Shown here: piece by piece, positions 16,877 to 26,703 of the stretch
Numbering within the stretch: position 1 is the first letter of the stretch
Layout: every line of letters starts with the position of its first letter
Assembly: GCF_002355475.1 (NCBI RefSeq)
Contig: NZ_AP014862.1
Span: forward strand, 3,906,001-3,970,000
Length of the DNA: 64,000 bases
From: Pseudomonas furukawaii
GTDB taxonomy: Bacteria > Pseudomonadota > Gammaproteobacteria > Pseudomonadales > Pseudomonadaceae
Direction of reading: 5' to 3'
Program-made: the position numbers and the translations under genes
Notes under the pieces: generated by a model
What the model was told of the DNA's origin: nothing
The model's database searches: none
What the model saw: only the letters and a program-made list of their open reading frames with translations

Positions 16877-18025
16877 TCAGAGCCCCATCTGCTTGGCGAT
16901 GATCTCGTTCATGATTTCCCGCGTGCCGCCGCCGATGGACAGGATGCGGGCGTCGCGATAGAGGCGCTCCACCAGGCTCTCGCGCATGTAACCCATGCCG
17001 CCGAGGATCTGGACCGCATCATGGGTGAGGCGGTCGGCGACGTCGGTGGCGAAGTTCTTGGCCATGGAGATCTCCTTGATCACACTTTTGCCGGCAGCCA
17101 TCTTCGCTGCCTGGCGGTAGGTAAACTCCCGCGACACCTCCAATTGGGTGGCCATCTCGGCCAGGCGGTGCTTCTGCACCTGGAACTTGCCGATGGGCTT
17201 GCCGAAGGCCTCACGCTCGCGCGCCCAGGCCATGGATTCCTCCAGCGCCAGCTGGGCGGTCATGTTGGCCATGATGGCCAGGGCCAGTCGCTCGCTCTGG
17301 AAATTGGCCATGATGCAGGCGAACCCCATGTTCTCCATGCCGATCAGGTGGGTCGCCGGCACCAGGCAGTCATCGAAGAACAGCTCGGCGGTGTCCGACG
17401 CCCACCAGCCCATCTTCTTCAGCGTGCGACCGACACTGAACCCCGGCGCGTCCTTTTCCACCAGCAGCAGGCTCACGCCACCGAAGCCCTCGCCGCCGGT
17501 TCGCACCGCCACGGTGTAGTAGTCGGCCCGAACACCGCTGGTGATGAAGGTCTTGCTGCCGCTGACGCGATAGTGATCGCCGTCCCGAACGGCGCGGGTG
17601 CGCAGGCTGGCCACATCGGAGCCGCCGGAGGGTTCGGTCACGGCCAGGGCGATGATCTTCTCGCCAGAAAGCACCTGGGGTACGACACGCTCGCGCAGCT
17701 CCGGCCGGCCCCACTTGATGACCGGCGGCAGGCCGATATCCAGGGAGCCCAGCCCGGCTACCAGGCCACCGGAGCCACAGCGCATCAGCTCTTCGCTGGC
17801 CGCCACCTTGGCGAACAGGTCGCCTTCGTGGCTGCCGCCGAGGCCCTCGGGGTAGCCGATGCCGAGGATGCCGGCCGCGCCCGCCTTGAGATAGAGCTCG
17901 CGTGGGAAGGACTCGGCTTCTTCCCATTCATCGATGTGGGGCAGGATTTCCCGCTCGACGAAGCGACGCACGGAGTCCCGCACCAGCTGGTGGGACTCGT
18001 CGAAGTACTCCTGGTACGCAGACAT
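16877..18025 (-). CDS. Acyl-CoA dehydrogenase, long-chain/isovaleryl-type active site
   Basis: A 382-residue FAD enzyme that oxidises an acyl-CoA to the 2-enoyl-CoA. It has the FAD loop ALAVTEPSGGSDVASLRTRA, FITSGVRADYYTVAVRT, REREAFGKPIGKFQVQKHRLAEMAT, and the C-terminal VQILGGMGYMRESLVERLYRDARILSIGGGTREIM. The usual catalytic Glu in the 'EGT' position is Gly here (GGT). The Glu in ALEESMAW occupies the alternative site used by long-chain and isovaleryl enzymes, so catalysis is probably intact. From memory, this gene also lies beside recR in P. aeruginosa (PA1535). Confidence 0.9.
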   Translation of the reverse strand: MSAYQEYFDESHQLVRDSVRRFVEREILPHIDEWEEAESFPRELYLKAGAAGILGIGYPEGLGGSHEGDLFAKVAASEELMRCGSGGLVAGLGSLDIGLPPVIKWGRPELRERVVPQVLSGEKIIALAVTEPSGGSDVASLRTRAVRDGDHYRVSGSKTFITSGVRADYYTVAVRTGGEGFGGVSLLLVEKDAPGFSVGRTLKKMGWWASDTAELFFDDCLVPATHLIGMENMGFACIMANFQSERLALAIMANMTAQLALEESMAWAREREAFGKPIGKFQVQKHRLAEMATQLEVSREFTYRQAAKMAAGKSVIKEISMAKNFATDVADRLTHDAVQILGGMGYMRESLVERLYRDARILSIGGGTREIMNEIIAKQMGL

Positions 18026-18037
18026 GGCAGGGCTCCC

Positions 18038-18081
18038 CGGTAAGATCGAAAGAACTTACCGAGCGCTTGCTTGGTTTTCAA
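18038..18081 (-). promoter_or_regulatory. Candidate promoter and operator for the acyl-CoA dehydrogenase gene
   Basis: On the minus strand TTGAAA (18081-18076) and TAAGTT (18058-18053) are spaced by 17 nt. An inverted repeat CGGTAAG/CTTACCG (18038-18044 and 18055-18061) overlaps the -10 box, next to CAAGCAAGCGCTCGG, a TetR-operator-like GC-rich stretch. Repression by a fatty-acid-type TetR protein is plausible but unproven. Confidence 0.4.
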
Positions 18082-18133
18082 GGTGAGACTTGCGACATCG
18101 ACGAGGTCGTATCGGCCGATGGACCCGCGCAGC

Positions 18134-18733
18134 TCAGAGACCGATGGGGCGCCGTCCTGCCAGGGCGTGGGCCAGGGTGCCGCCATCCACCAACTCCAGC
18201 TCGCCGCCGAGCGGCACACCGTGAGCGATCCGGGTGACGGCGATGGACCGGGGCGCCAGCAGCTGTGCGATGTAGTGCGCCGTGGCCTCCCCTTCCACCG
18301 TGGGGTTGGTCGCGAGGATGACTTCGCTGAAACTGCCCGCCTCGATGCGCTCCATGAGCTCCGGAATGCCGATGGCCTCCGGCCCCAGTCCGTCCAGGGG
18401 CGACAAGTGCCCCTTGAGCACGAAGAAGCGGCCCCGGTAGCCGGTCTGCTCCACCGCGAACACGTCCAGCGGTCCTTCCACCACGCAGAGCAGGGAGTCG
18501 TCCCGACGCGGATCGGCGCACTGGGGACAGAGCGCCTCCTCGCTGAGGGTACGGCACCGTTGGCAATGTCCGACGCCTTCCATGGCCGCGGTCAACGCCT
18601 GGGCGAGGCGCAACCCTCCGCTGCGATCCCGCTCCAGCAACTGCAGCGCCATGCGTTGCGCCGTCTTCTGTCCTACACCGGGCAGGATGCGCAGGGCGTC
18701 GATCAATTGGCGGATCAGCGGGCTGAAGCTCAT
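18134..18733 (-). CDS. recR: Recombination mediator RecR
   Basis: A 199-residue protein, the standard RecR length. The helix-hairpin-helix ([24 protein letters not shown] in part) is at the N-terminus. It is followed by a four-Cys zinc finger ([19 protein letters not shown]) and a Toprim domain ([38 protein letters not shown]). With RecF and RecO it loads RecA onto gapped DNA. ATG 18733 gives the normal N-terminus [15 protein letters not shown]. It follows ybaB and dnaX in the usual order, with a hairpin between. Confidence 0.96.
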   Translation of the reverse strand: MSFSPLIRQLIDALRILPGVGQKTAQRMALQLLERDRSGGLRLAQALTAAMEGVGHCQRCRTLSEEALCPQCADPRRDDSLLCVVEGPLDVFAVEQTGYRGRFFVLKGHLSPLDGLGPEAIGIPELMERIEAGSFSEVILATNPTVEGEATAHYIAQLLAPRSIAVTRIAHGVPLGGELELVDGGTLAHALAGRRPIGL

Positions 18734-18776
18734 GGATTTCTCACAATCAAATGGGTCCGGGGCCGGATCGCACCCA

Positions 18777-18799
18777 CAAAAAAGCGGCGCCTGGCCGCC
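18777..18799 (-). terminator. Possible terminator between ybaB and recR
   Basis: On the minus strand GCGGC and GCCGC flank a 5-nt loop and are followed by six T residues. This lies in the 134-nt gap after ybaB. If active, recR would depend partly on read-through or its own promoter. Confidence 0.5.
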
Positions 18800-18867
18800 A
18801 ACGTCCCTCGCCATGAATCAGGCGAGGGAGACGGATCCACTCTCCCCGACCGGGAGAGGAAACCGGA

Positions 18868-19194
18868 TCAGAACGGCATCTTGAAGCCGGGGGGGAGTTG
18901 CATGCCGGCAGTCATGCCCGCCATCTTCTCCTGGTTGTTCTGCTCGATCTTGCGCACGGCATCATTCACCGCCGCGGCGATCAGGTCCTCGAGGATTTCC
19001 TTCTCCTCCTGCATCAGGCTGTCATCCAGGCTGACGCGCTTGACGTCATGGCGACCGTTCATCACCACGCTCACCAGGCCTGCGCCGGACTGGCCGGTGA
19101 CTTCGGCGTTGGCCAGCTCTTCCTGCATCTTCTGCATCTTTTCCTGCATTTGCTGGGCCTGCTTCATCAGGCCTGCCATGCCACCTTTCATCAT
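18868..19194 (-). CDS. ybaB: YbaB/EbfC family nucleoid-associated protein
   Basis: A 108-residue DNA-binding protein. It opens with a Met/Gln-rich helical segment ([22 protein letters not shown]), followed by the conserved core [29 protein letters not shown] and a C-terminal helix ([24 protein letters not shown]). The family forms dimers that coat DNA without much sequence preference. It lies 11 nt after the dnaX stop and ahead of recR, the near-universal bacterial order. Confidence 0.95.
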   Translation of the reverse strand: MMKGGMAGLMKQAQQMQEKMQKMQEELANAEVTGQSGAGLVSVVMNGRHDVKRVSLDDSLMQEEKEILEDLIAAAVNDAVRKIEQNNQEKMAGMTAGMQLPPGFKMPF

Positions 19195-19205
19195 GGTGAT
19201 TGTCC

Positions 19206-21164
<1,959 letters not shown>

Positions 21165-21307
21165 TGAAATCCGTCGCGTCTGGAAAACAGAAGGAGCTAA
21201 TGCTAGCGGAGCGATAGGCAAATTGCATCCGATGCGAACAGGGCGCTGTTCAATCCGCCCGACAAGGTGCATTGTGGCACGCCGCCCAACCGCGACGAGG
21301 GAGCCCG

Positions 21308-22036
21308 ATGCGCTCATTTGTCCTCGCCCTGCTGCTCTGCTGGAGCGCCCTGACCGGCGCTGCCCCCGCCACCCTGAAATTCTCCGCGGTGGACAGCTGG
21401 ACCATGCCCCTTGCCGACTTTCACGACAGCCAACTGAAGGGCGGCATCCTCAACGACATCATCCAGCGGCTCTCGCAACGACTCGGTCTGGATGCCAGCG
21501 TCCAGGTTCTGCCGCGCAATCGCGTGGAACTGGCGGCACGGCAAGGCAGCATCGATGTCCGTTGCTACGTCAGCCCGGCCTGGATCAGCGACCACCAGCG
21601 CTTCCTCTGGAGCGTCCCCCTCTTTCTGCATCGAGACCTGATCGTCGCCCGCAGGGGCGAAGCGCCGCTCCCGACCCCGGAAGCGCTCTCGGGCGAGCAG
21701 GTCGGCACTGTGCTGGGCTACTCCTACCCCCGCCTGCAACCACTGATCGATCGCGGCGCCGTGCGACGCGACGAGGCCCGCAACCAGGACCTGGTGCTGC
21801 AGAAGCTGCTCGCCGGGCGCTATCAATACGCGATCAGCAACGAACAGGCGCTGAACTGGTTCAATCGCAACCATCCGGATAGCGACCAGCTGACAGCCGT
21901 CGGCATCCTGGAGGAAACGCCCGTCGCGTGCCTGGTCCGTGATGACCCGGACCTGCCGACGCAACGCATCCTCCGCGCCTTGCAACAGATGAAGACTTCA
22001 GGCGAGATCGAGGCGATCCTGGCGCGCTATCGCTGA
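21308..22036 (+). CDS. Periplasmic substrate-binding protein, amino-acid-type (SBP_bac_3-like)
   Basis: A 242-residue protein with a signal peptide (MRSFVLALLLCWSALTGAAPA), followed by a binding-protein fold with LKFSAVDSWTMPLADFHDSQLKGGILNDIIQRLSQRLG and VLGYSYPRLQPLIDRGAV. It resembles the small stand-alone solute-binding proteins common in Pseudomonas rather than a transporter-linked subunit, since no permease genes are adjacent. ATG 21308 follows CGAGGGAGCC. It may be a sensory or orphan binding protein; the ligand is unknown. It is divergent from dnaX and convergent with the acyltransferase gene. Confidence 0.75.
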   Translation: MRSFVLALLLCWSALTGAAPATLKFSAVDSWTMPLADFHDSQLKGGILNDIIQRLSQRLGLDASVQVLPRNRVELAARQGSIDVRCYVSPAWISDHQRFLWSVPLFLHRDLIVARRGEAPLPTPEALSGEQVGTVLGYSYPRLQPLIDRGAVRRDEARNQDLVLQKLLAGRYQYAISNEQALNWFNRNHPDSDQLTAVGILEETPVACLVRDDPDLPTQRILRALQQMKTSGEIEAILARYR

Positions 22037-22048
22037 GGAGCGATCACG

Positions 22049-24064
22049 CTATTGCAGTTCCAGGTTCGCCATCACCCGCGGGCCCAGCGCCTGCTCAGCG
22101 AAGTCCAGAGAAGCGGGCGGGGTCAGGTGACCATAGTCATAAGTCACCAATCCCGTACGACGGTCATCACCCAGATAGATCAAACAGCCCTCGCCGTTGC
22201 AGAAATGACGCATCGCCGAGAGGTACTCGAAGCCGCCAGCCCCGTCCGAGTACTTGCGCTCCAGCCGCTCGTCAAGCTCGCTGAACGTCTGGATCAGGTT
22301 GTCCTTGATGCGCCGCGGAGTGTCGTTCCAATGTTTGCGGATCACGATCTGATAGAGAAATGGTTCGTAATGAGGCACAGGCCCGACGACGATTACGCGC
22401 TTAACCCCTGCGCGCCTAGCGGTTCTGGCGAGCTCCACGAAGCTGTTGATGCTGTCGTGCCCGTAGGCCTGGGCGATAACCAGCACCGCCGGCTGCTCTT
22501 TGTCGATCACCTCCAGCGCGAACTGGTTGGACCTGTCGCAATAGGCTTTACCGTCCTGAGCCCGCCCTGGAAAATTCGCTGCGCAGCCAGAGCTGGCCAC
22601 TTGCAAGATCGACACCGAATCCGGTAGCACCTGCCGCAATCCGTAATAGAACTGCTGTGCGTGGGAGTCCCCCCAGATCATCACCTTGGTAGCCGTATCC
22701 GGCACATAGCAGCCGGCATCGATGCGCGCGCGCGGCTCCTCGGACTTGTGGCCTGCGCGGTAGCTTTCAAGGTCGAAGAAGTCGCATTCCATACGATAGG
22801 CGTCGAAGATCCCCGCCCTGGAGAAATAGGCCCACTCCGGCAACGAGTTCTCGAAGTACTGTGCATAGGTCTCGCGGGCCTTGACCTTATCTGCCAAGCC
22901 GGGACGGAAAGGCAGGCCGCTCTTGATGAAGGACAGCATTCCGACCGCTGCCACCATTGCCCCCAACGAAACAAGGATGGCGGTCTTCGGCAGACTGGAG
23001 CGAGCGCGTCGGAACGGGAGCTCGACGAATCGATAGGTCAGGAACGCCAGCAGCACACTGAGAACGATGGCGACCGTACCGCTGACGATCGTCAACGCAT
23101 CAGCCCCGATGATGCGGATGTAGGTGATCACTACCCAGTGCCACAGATAGAGCGGGTAGCTGATCAGCCCGACCCACACCATCAGCCGGCTGGCAAGCAG
23201 TACCCGATTGAGCCTGGATTCGGCGCCCGCAGCGATCAGCAGGCTCGCGCCTGCCACCGGCAGGAGCGCCCAGTAGCCAGGGAATGACCGGGCTTCATGG
23301 ATGACGAACAGCGCGATGCCCATGAGCACAAAGCCCAGTAGCGCCAGTGCCTCGCGCAGAGCAGTGCATTGGCGCAACCGGGTCACGGCTACAGGATGAA
23401 AGACCGACCAATAGGCCACCAGGCTTCCGGCCAGGATTTCCCAGAAGCGGTACTGCGGCACATAGAAGGCAGCCGATGCGTTACTCGGGAGCTTCTGCAC
23501 GCCTGCCACAAAGGAGATGACCCCCAGCCCCAGCACGACAGGTAGCAAGGCTCCGCGCCAACGCCATACTCCCCAGGCGATCACGGGAAAGAGTATGTAG
23601 AACTGCTCCTCCACACCAAGCGACCATAGATGCAGCAGCGGCTTGAGCTCGGAGGCCGTGTCGAAGTAGCCAGCCTCGCGATAGAGCACGATGTTCTGGG
23701 CGAACCCCATACCACCTGCCAAATGCTTGCCCAGCATCTTGAAGTCGGTCGCCATCAGCGTGAACCAGCCGATCGCATAGCAGACACAGAGAACCAGGAT
23801 CAGCGCAGGAAAGATGCGCCGGATCCGCCTGCGATAAAAATCGGCGAAGCTGAACCGACCAACTTCGAGCTCCTTGAATATGATGCTGGATATGAGAAAG
23901 CCGGAGATCACGAAGAACACATCGACCCCAACGAACCCGCCCGGCAGCAGGAAGGGGAACGCGTGATAGAGCACCACGGAAATGATTGCGACAGCCCTGA
24001 GGCCATCGACGTCCGGCCTATAGGCCAGCGACGAATGGGAAAGACTTTGGCTGGCGGCATTCAT
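22049..24064 (-). CDS. Membrane O-acyltransferase with C-terminal SGNH domain (OafA-like)
   Basis: A 671-residue protein. The N-terminal half is an acyltransferase-3 membrane domain of about ten helices, beginning YRPDVDGLRAVAIISVVLYHA and GGFVGVDVFFVISGFLISSI, with RRIRRIFPALI. The C-terminal third is a periplasmic SGNH hydrolase-like domain with VMIWGDSHAQQFYYGL (Ser nucleophile) and a terminal YGHLTPPAS (catalytic His). Such proteins O-acetylate lipopolysaccharide or other cell-surface glycans. Its DNA looks less GC-rich and less codon-biased than its neighbours. The ATG at 24064 lacks a clear ribosome site. Confidence 0.88.
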   Translation of the reverse strand: MNAASQSLSHSSLAYRPDVDGLRAVAIISVVLYHAFPFLLPGGFVGVDVFFVISGFLISSIIFKELEVGRFSFADFYRRRIRRIFPALILVLCVCYAIGWFTLMATDFKMLGKHLAGGMGFAQNIVLYREAGYFDTASELKPLLHLWSLGVEEQFYILFPVIAWGVWRWRGALLPVVLGLGVISFVAGVQKLPSNASAAFYVPQYRFWEILAGSLVAYWSVFHPVAVTRLRQCTALREALALLGFVLMGIALFVIHEARSFPGYWALLPVAGASLLIAAGAESRLNRVLLASRLMVWVGLISYPLYLWHWVVITYIRIIGADALTIVSGTVAIVLSVLLAFLTYRFVELPFRRARSSLPKTAILVSLGAMVAAVGMLSFIKSGLPFRPGLADKVKARETYAQYFENSLPEWAYFSRAGIFDAYRMECDFFDLESYRAGHKSEEPRARIDAGCYVPDTATKVMIWGDSHAQQFYYGLRQVLPDSVSILQVASSGCAANFPGRAQDGKAYCDRSNQFALEVIDKEQPAVLVIAQAYGHDSINSFVELARTARRAGVKRVIVVGPVPHYEPFLYQIVIRKHWNDTPRRIKDNLIQTFSELDERLERKYSDGAGGFEYLSAMRHFCNGEGCLIYLGDDRRTGLVTYDYGHLTPPASLDFAEQALGPRVMANLELQ

Positions 24065-24358
24065 CTGGGGAGAAATCCATGTGGCTTAACGGGTAGGCCC
24101 CGAACTGCGCATTACCAAACACGCCGCCCGAGTTGAACGGGGCGCGATTCTGAAGCGCCAGCCCCATCCAGGCAATGGGCCACTAGAAAGAGGGCCGGTG
24201 CCGGCAGAAACCACGCTCTGCCAGAGATCGCCCTGATAAGGATGCTCACGTCATGCGCCGCACCCGCCCCAGGGCCATCAAGCGCATCGCTCTGCCGGAT
24301 TGAACCCTTCGGGAATCCAGCTGTCACAGGCCGTTCACCCTCAGGAAGGAGATTGGAT

Positions 24359-24643
24359 ATGGAACTCGCCAACCAGCGCCTCGTCGAACGACTTTTCAAC
24401 CCGTTGCGCGCCCGTTTCAGCTCGCCACGCCCCGACGGCAGCATCGTCCTGGCCCTGCTGGATGAAAGCGACGCCACCGTCTACAGCCGTGTCATGACCC
24501 AGCCGCAACTGGAGGACCAGGGCGTCTTCGTGCAGAACCTCGAGGAAATCCGCCTCGACCTGGCCTCACGGGCCGGAAGCATTCCCGCGGATCTGCGCAA
24601 ATCACTCAAGGAACTGGACAGCGTCGTCGAACGCGTCTTCTGA
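24359..24643 (+). CDS. Conserved hypothetical protein, 94 residues
   Basis: I do not recognise a named family. The 94-residue product MELANQRLVERLFNPLRARF... has no signal peptide or membrane segment and is rich in acidic residues and Leu (LEDQGVFVQNLEEIRLDLASRAG). It looks like a small soluble mixed alpha/beta protein. AAGGAG is placed 8 nt before ATG 24359, which supports that start over the longer frame. It is a single-gene unit divergent from the acyltransferase and upstream of the 4.5S RNA. Confidence 0.65.
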   Translation: MELANQRLVERLFNPLRARFSSPRPDGSIVLALLDESDATVYSRVMTQPQLEDQGVFVQNLEEIRLDLASRAGSIPADLRKSLKELDSVVERVF

Positions 24644-24780
24644 TCCTCGCAGCCTCTCACCCCTATCGGCGGCGGACCTCCTCAACAGGGACCGCCGCCT
24701 ACAAATCGCTCAAAAAACGCACAAGCACAGCACCATCGCGATTGCTCACAATGCTGTTCCACTCTTCGATTCTTTGCGAG

Positions 24781-24805
24781 AAAAGCCCTTTAGAGTTAAG
24801 GGCTT
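24781..24805 (-). terminator. ffs: Terminator of the 4.5S RNA gene
   Basis: On the minus strand AAGCCCTT and AAGGGCTT form an 8-bp stem with a 7-nt loop, followed by TTCTC. It lies directly after the 3' end of the SRP RNA. Confidence 0.75.
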
Positions 24806-24812
24806 AGGAATT

Positions 24813-24912
24813 GGAGGTGACCCCACCAGCCACACCCCGGCACACGATTTCACCGCTACGGCTGCTCCCTTCCGGGCCTGACCGGGTTTACGGCTGATCA
24901 TTGCGGGGGGAC
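24813..24912 (-). ncRNA. ffs: 4.5S signal recognition particle RNA
   Basis: On the minus strand the apical domain reads GTCAGGCCCGGAAGGGAGCAG. This contains the GGAA-type tetraloop and the asymmetric loop bound by Ffh, and is followed by GCCGTAGCGG. The flanks CCCCCC and GGTGGGG close the long hairpin. This is the small bacterial SRP RNA that, with Ffh, targets membrane proteins to SecYEG. Ends are approximate to a few bases. It occupies part of the 691-nt gap between the 94-residue ORF and the HU gene. Confidence 0.93.
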
Positions 24913-24930
24913 CGGCAGGGCCACCATCAC

Positions 24931-24986
24931 GCGGCTCGCCAGATCGACGAGCCGCGCCATTGTACCGGCTCTTTGCCAACTTACAA
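24931..24986 (-). promoter_or_regulatory. Promoter and leader hairpin of the 4.5S RNA gene
   Basis: On the minus strand TTGTAA (24986-24981) and TACAAT (24964-24959) are spaced by 16 nt, about 50 nt ahead of the mature RNA. Between them and the RNA lies a perfect 8-bp hairpin, GCGGCTCG/CGAGCCGC (24931-24955). This suggests a 5' leader that is removed, as RNase P does for E. coli 4.5S RNA. Confidence 0.6.
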
Positions 24987-25021
24987 CCGCTAAAAACGGT
25001 TTCCTTACAAGCACTTGCGAA

Positions 25022-25117
25022 TCAGGCGAGGAAACGCCCCAGCAGCTGGGCCAGGCCACTGGAAAGTTCGGACAGGTGCCGACTGGCCTGGGTGCTCTGC
25101 TCCGGGCTGGGCTCCCC
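25022..25117 (-). pseudogene. Possible remnant of a chemoreceptor C-terminus
   Basis: One minus-strand frame ends with GEPSPEQSTQASRHLSELSS followed by GLAQLLGRFLA and a stop. This resembles the last 30 residues of methyl-accepting chemotaxis proteins, which end in 'LA..L..LLGRF'. Nothing upstream in that frame matches a chemoreceptor. If real, it is the leftover tail of a deleted gene. A short match like this can arise by chance. Confidence 0.35.
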
Positions 25118-25334
25118 CTGCCCCGCTCCCCGTCGATGGCGGCGATAAGGGCGATGGACGGTTGCGGCATATCGACGCGACCGCAATGGGCGCGTGGCGG
25201 CTCACACAGCCTTTTGTGCTAGCTTCCCTGCGGCGTTCGAGGCGTGCCGCACTTCCGGGCACGCCGCTTGTCACACCAGGGCCGGCAAGCCCGGCCAGGC
25301 CAAAAGCCAGACACTCACTGAATGGAGCTACACC

Positions 25335-25616
25335 ATGGCAATCACCAAAGACCAGCTGATCACCGACATCGCCGAAGCCACCGACAACACCAAGGCTGCC
25401 GTACGCGCGATCCTGGACCAGCTCGGCGAGATCGTCAGCGACACCCTGGAAAACAGTGATGAGATCACCCTGCCCGGCATCGGCAAGCTGAAGGTGGGCG
25501 AGCGTCCCGCCCGCACCGGCCGCAACCCGCAGACCGGCAAGGCCATCGAGATCGCCGCGAAGAAAGTGGTCAAGTTCGTACCGGCCAAGGTCCTGACCGA
25601 CGCGGTCAACAAGTGA
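25335..25616 (+). CDS. HU-family DNA-binding protein
   Basis: A 93-residue histone-like protein beginning MAITKDQLITDIAEATDNTK. The two N-terminal helices are followed by the beta-arm segment ITLPGIGKLKVGERPARTGRNPQTGKAIEIAAKK and VKFVPAKVLTDAVNK. The NP pair in GRNPQTG is the intercalating proline turn of HU/IHF proteins. It bends and compacts DNA. It resembles the HupN-like paralogue rather than HupA or HupB, though I do not assign a symbol. The leader contains a hairpin, GGCGTGCC/GGCACGCC (25241-25265). Confidence 0.93.
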   Translation: MAITKDQLITDIAEATDNTKAAVRAILDQLGEIVSDTLENSDEITLPGIGKLKVGERPARTGRNPQTGKAIEIAAKKVVKFVPAKVLTDAVNK

Positions 25617-25624
25617 CGCAACCG

Positions 25625-25650
25625 GGGCAGGCCCAGGGCCTGCCCTCTCT
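25625..25650 (+). terminator. Probable terminator after the HU gene
   Basis: GGGCAGGC and GCCTGCCC form an 8-bp stem with a 5-nt loop, followed by TCTCTCC. It sits between the convergent HU and tadD genes and could serve both. Confidence 0.6.
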
Positions 25651-25655
25651 CCGCC

Positions 25656-26702
25656 CTAGGGAAGGGCGACCGGAAACACCTCCGTCCCCGGCACCGCGGC
25701 CACCGGTTCTGCGACTATCGTGCGCCCGCCCAAGCCGCGCAATCTGCGAATCTGCTGAACCCGGTTGAGATTCTCCCAGGCCGTTTCGTAGTGGGCGGGC
25801 GACTGTTCGATGGCACTGCGGAAGAACTGCTCAGCCTCGTCCAGCTTGCCCTCCACCAGGCAGATGTAGCCCACGTCGTTGCTTGCCTCGGCACGTTTTT
25901 CCACCTGCTCGAAGGCGGATATCGCCTCTTCGTAGCGTCCCATGCGAGCCAGCAACAGACCGTAGTTGCGCCACAGCGGCTGGTAACCGGGTTCGTAGCC
26001 TATGCCGCGCTTGTAGGCGCTTTCCGCCTCGACCCAGTGCCCGGCCAGGTAATAGGAGTAGCCCAGGCTGTTCTGCACCAGGGGTGAACGGGGCTCGATC
26101 TGCATGGCCAGGCGGTAGAAGGCTTCCGCGGCAGGAAATTCCTCGCGAAGGTCCAAGAGCACGCCCAGGCCGTTGTAGACCCGCACAGGCGAATCGCCAT
26201 CCACCCTGATCCCGGCCGCATCGGCCAGGCTCACCTTAGGATCACCACCGAGTCGGCGCTGGTCCTCACCGACGGCGCGCTGGAGGTATTCCCGGGCCTT
26301 CTCCTGATTTCGCACGGCCAGTTGCAGCAAGCCCATTTCGCCCAGGGCGCCGAGGTTATCGGGATCGCTGGCCAGCACATCCATGAACGCCATCTCGGCC
26401 AACTGGTGATTGCCCCGCTCACGATGGATGCGTCCCACCCACACCAGCGCCTCATATCGCTTGGGGTCGAGCTCAATCACACGCAGGTACTGAAATAACG
26501 CCTGATCCAGGTCTCCGGCCTGGTAGGACCGTGCGGCGAAGCGCATGGCCTGGTCCGGCGAATCGAGTTGAGTCTGGACCTGGTAGAGCACGGAGTTGTC
26601 GCCGCGGTAGATCGACTGGATCCCGCCGGCCTTTTCCGGCCCCATGTTCTGGCACCCCGACAACACGACCATCATGGCCGTCAGCAGACTTGTTCTGTTC
26701 AT
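25656..26702 (-). CDS. tadD: Tad pilus TPR lipoprotein TadD
   Basis: A 348-residue lipoprotein. The signal sequence ends in the lipobox LSGC, with Cys at residue 17. The body is a chain of tetratricopeptide repeats (AARSYQAGDLDQALFQYLRVIELDP; AESAYKRGIGYEPGYQPLWRNYGLLLARMGRYEEA in part). TadD is the predicted pilotin-like outer-membrane assembly factor of Flp pili. The start at 26702 leaves one base after the tadC stop. It is the last gene of the Tad operon. Confidence 0.88.
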   Translation of the reverse strand: MNRTSLLTAMMVVLSGCQNMGPEKAGGIQSIYRGDNSVLYQVQTQLDSPDQAMRFAARSYQAGDLDQALFQYLRVIELDPKRYEALVWVGRIHRERGNHQLAEMAFMDVLASDPDNLGALGEMGLLQLAVRNQEKAREYLQRAVGEDQRRLGGDPKVSLADAAGIRVDGDSPVRVYNGLGVLLDLREEFPAAEAFYRLAMQIEPRSPLVQNSLGYSYYLAGHWVEAESAYKRGIGYEPGYQPLWRNYGLLLARMGRYEEAISAFEQVEKRAEASNDVGYICLVEGKLDEAEQFFRSAIEQSPAHYETAWENLNRVQQIRRLRGLGGRTIVAEPVAAVPGTEVFPVALP

Positions 26703-26703
26703 G

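Noticed and set aside
24898-25274. Two minus-strand frames of about 90 codons upstream of the 4.5S RNA
   Set aside because: They run across the RNA promoter, have no ribosome sites and match no family; only the short chemoreceptor-like tail was kept, as tentative.
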